Position numbers and translations under genes: made by a program. DNA of 24,084 nucleotides from an uncultured Flavobacteriales bacterium (lineage in GTDB: Bacteria; Bacteroidota; Bacteroidia; Flavobacteriales_D; Sanyastnellaceae): NCBI GenBank assembly GCA_937967465.1, contig CALBSW010000158.1, positions 1 through 24,084 on the forward strand, given 5' to 3'. Positions 22,200-24,084 of the stretch are shown one piece after another (the stretch's first letter is position 1; the number at the start of each line of letters is the position of its first letter). The notes under the pieces were generated by a model. That model was not told the DNA's origin. It searched no databases and saw only the letters and a list, made by a program, of their open reading frames with translations.

Positions 22200-23899
22200 C
22201 AGAAGCTGCTCGTGAAGGTGATCTCGAATCCGTTCGAGGCGGGCACGGCCCGGCAGACACCGCCAATGCAGAAGATGCCTTCACGCCGCTTGCCATACCC
22301 GATGGACAAACGGTGCGCTCCTTCGATGCGGCCGACCGTTCCGTACAGGTAGTGAACGCGTTGGTCGGGGTTGGGGTTGCCGAAGTTGTATTGGTCGAGG
22401 ACCGAGAAGAACCAGTGTGGGCTCACGGAGTATTCCGCCAGCACGGTCGCCCAGTCGCCCTTGTCCTGTTTCTGTCCGGTCTTTTCATCGATGCCGGTGA
22501 ACAGGGCCTGCAGCTCGGTGCGCAAGCTGTGTCCTTTCTTGATGCGGACTTGGGTCTCCACCACGTGGACATTGGCATTGACGATGCCTTTGAAGTCGGT
22601 GGTGACCGGGGTGGCGAGGGTGTTGAAGTCGAAGTGGAAGAAGGCGTATTTCGCCTTGAACCGCTTGGAGAATTTGCGGCTGATGTCAAAGTTGATGTCC
22701 CGGATGTACAGGTCGGTTCCAGCACGCCAGCTGTTGCGCTCATAGCCGTAGACGGCGCCATCCACACCGGTCAGTCCGGTCGTGTCGAGGCTGCTGGCGG
22801 TCGCGTATTGGAAGCTGATCTTCGTCCCGTACTTGCCCCCGAGCTTGCTCTTGCGGGGAATGGTGTAGAACACCTCGGCCGACCAGCCGACCTCGCCTTG
22901 GACCACGGTGGCATAGGGGTAGAGGGTGGCCGCCAGGTTGTAGGTGTGCTGCTTGGTGATGGCGGGGATGTAGTTGATCGGCAAGTCGAAGAGCTGCAGG
23001 TTCCGGTCGGAGCGGAACTGCATGTTGTCGACGCCTTTGAACCCCACGTTGATGCCGAGCCCCTTCGTGGACCAGCCGGCATTCAACAGAATCCCTTCCC
23101 CTTCTCCATAGGTGTAGCCATTGTCGGCATTGGGGTCGTTGATCTTGCGCACGTATTCTCCCATGAGCTGGAAGCCGCCTTTCTGGACCATGGCGCGGTA
23201 GCCCCACGACGCCACGTTGTTGGGCAATTGAAGGACAAGGGTGTCTTTGGAAATCGTGCTGCCCGGCTGGAATCGGCTGACGAAGCTCGCGCCGAGCGTG
23301 ACGCGCGTACCGGCCGTGGCCCAGCGTTCCACCGCGTCGTTGAGGTTGATTTCCGTATCGAATGCGCGGACGGTGCCATCGCTGTTGATGAGGCCGGAGT
23401 CGAAGTCGAGGCGCTGCTTGCCAATCAAGCCTTTGACTTGCACTCCGCGGGCAGGCATCGCCACCAACCGAAAGCCGTCCATGGCGTTGTCGATGCCCAA
23501 TTGCCGCTCTTCGTAGGCCCGGAGCAGGAGGCCGGATCCGAATTGTTCGTAGAAGTTGCCGATGGTGACCTGAAACTTCTCCTTGTTGTAGCTGGCGTAG
23601 CGGTATCCGATGCCGGAACCCCGGAACCGACCCGGGTAGCCGAGAATGGGGTCGAGGTAGCTCTCATATCGCACACCTGCGGCGAAGTCGCCCTTGGTGT
23701 AGATGAGGTTGCCGAAGGCGTTGAAACCGGTCTTGCTCGGCGGCACTTGAGCGCCGATCAACGAGTCCTCTTGGTAGGTTTGGAAGAGGAGCTGGACATT
23801 GCCGGTGATGGACCCGGCATCGCCGGCGTCATTCTGGGCCAGAAGCTGCAGTGGGAGACAGACCCCAGCAACCAGCGCGAGGGAAAGAATGCGCTTCAT
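22199..23899 (-). CDS. DUF6029-type outer membrane beta-barrel protein
   Basis: A 566-residue protein with a cleavable signal peptide (residues 1 to about 21, ending LLAQ) and a long succession of amphipathic beta-strands, consistent with a 16-18-stranded outer membrane barrel. It matches what I recall of the Bacteroidota DUF6029 family, including strands such as FGNLIYTKGDFAAGVRYESY and QVTIGNFYEQFGSGLLLRAY. The C-terminus has a cysteine pair (FCIGGVCRAVP) followed by the terminal strand GFEITFTSSF. The ATG overlaps the stop of the upstream thioredoxin-like gene (ATGA). A redox-active partner upstream and the Omp28-like CxxC lipoprotein downstream make disulfide chemistry on the barrel cysteines possible. 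The precise function is unknown. Confidence 0.8.
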   Translation of the reverse strand: MKRILSLALVAGVCLPLQLLAQNDAGDAGSITGNVQLLFQTYQEDSLIGAQVPPSKTGFNAFGNLIYTKGDFAAGVRYESYLDPILGYPGRFRGSGIGYRYASYNKEKFQVTIGNFYEQFGSGLLLRAYEERQLGIDNAMDGFRLVAMPARGVQVKGLIGKQRLDFDSGLINSDGTVRAFDTEINLNDAVERWATAGTRVTLGASFVSRFQPGSTISKDTLVLQLPNNVASWGYRAMVQKGGFQLMGEYVRKINDPNADNGYTYGEGEGILLNAGWSTKGLGINVGFKGVDNMQFRSDRNLQLFDLPINYIPAITKQHTYNLAATLYPYATVVQGEVGWSAEVFYTIPRKSKLGGKYGTKISFQYATASSLDTTGLTGVDGAVYGYERNSWRAGTDLYIRDINFDISRKFSKRFKAKYAFFHFDFNTLATPVTTDFKGIVNANVHVVETQVRIKKGHSLRTELQALFTGIDEKTGQKQDKGDWATVLAEYSVSPHWFFSVLDQYNFGNPNPDQRVHYLYGTVGRIEGAHRLSIGYGKRREGIFCIGGVCRAVPASNGFEITFTSSF

Positions 23900-24084
23900 T
23901 CGGCCAGCTTCAGCAGCTCCTCATAGAGCTCTTCTTCGTCGCCGTCGGCGTAGTTGTTGTGCTGCCAGACCACGTTGCCTTCCGCATCCACCAGAAAGGT
24001 GTGTGGCACATTGTTGACCTGCATGGCCCGCGCAAACGCTTTGTTGGGGTCGAGCAGGACGGTGTAGTCCCAGCTGACGCTGTT
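23896..24084 (-). CDS. Thioredoxin-like (TlpA/AhpC-type) protein, 5'-truncated by the window
   Basis: The C-terminal 62 residues of a thioredoxin-fold protein. The sequence LLDPNKAFARAMQVNNVPHTFLVDAEG fits the cis-proline region of TlpA or redoxin proteins (NNVPHTFLVD). It is followed by the final strand and helix ending EEELYEELLKLAE. The catalytic CxxC, if present, and any signal peptide lie beyond the window edge. It is the first visible gene of the minus-strand operon, and its TGA overlaps the ATG of the DUF6029-type barrel gene. Periplasmic thiol-disulfide exchange is the likely role, inferred from family and context. Confidence 0.8.
   Translation of the reverse strand, partial: NSVSWDYTVLLDPNKAFARAMQVNNVPHTFLVDAEGNVVWQHNNYADGDEEELYEELLKLAE

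Noticed and set aside
22313..23926. Plus-strand open frame of 537 codons antisense to the DUF6029-type barrel
   Set aside because: Val/Glu/Asp/Gly-rich shadow translation without a signal peptide or domain; the minus strand has a signal peptide and beta-barrel pattern.

Overview
The window looks like chromosomal DNA of a GC-rich (about 60 %) member of the Bacteroidota, probably related to Flavobacteriales. Reasons: an Alternative Complex III operon joined to an A1-type cytochrome c oxidase in the Bacteroidota arrangement, Bacteroidota families (Omp28-like lipoprotein, DUF6029-type barrel, PorT-like barrel, DUF4258 small protein), mostly no Shine-Dalgarno sequences, and a few promoters resembling the Bacteroidota -33/-7 type (TTG and TAnnTTTG). 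No tRNA, rRNA, CRISPR array, transposase or phage gene was seen, and no gene-free stretch exceeds 300 bases.

Layout. (1) 1-6901, + strand: the 3' part of a respiratory operon, actC (cut by the window edge), actD, actE, actF, coxB, coxA. It encodes a quinol:cytochrome c/oxidase electron path that bypasses a bc1 complex and ends at a strong terminator. CoxB carries an unusual insert of about 150 residues with a histidine-rich core. (2) 7016-10047: ruvB and queG on +, convergent with trhO on -. QueG and TrhO both act in wobble-position (34) tRNA modification, and their stop codons abut. (3) 10184-12882: a small conserved protein on +, then a - strand ABC ATPase, FtsX-type permease and DUF3299-like operon, separated by a bidirectional terminator. 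(4) 12925-14521: a DUF4258-type membrane-anchored protein, convergent with a proline dehydrogenase. (5) 14591-17487: two small secreted paralogues of 105 residues in inverted orientation. They share an almost identical promoter, leader and signal peptide but have diverged mature domains, and they flank an M20 dipeptidase and a LEA14-like lipoprotein. (6) 17554-20706: a large secreted protein with Asp-box (BNR/sortilin-like) beta-propellers. (7) 20710-24084, - strand: a tightly coupled envelope operon of thioredoxin-like protein (cut by the window edge), DUF6029-type barrel, Omp28-like lipoprotein and PorT-like barrel.

Most of the window is housekeeping and envelope biology. The least expected items are the inverted promoter/signal-peptide repeat pair, the His-rich coiled-coil-like insert in CoxB, and the four-gene envelope operon with three overlapping stop/start junctions.
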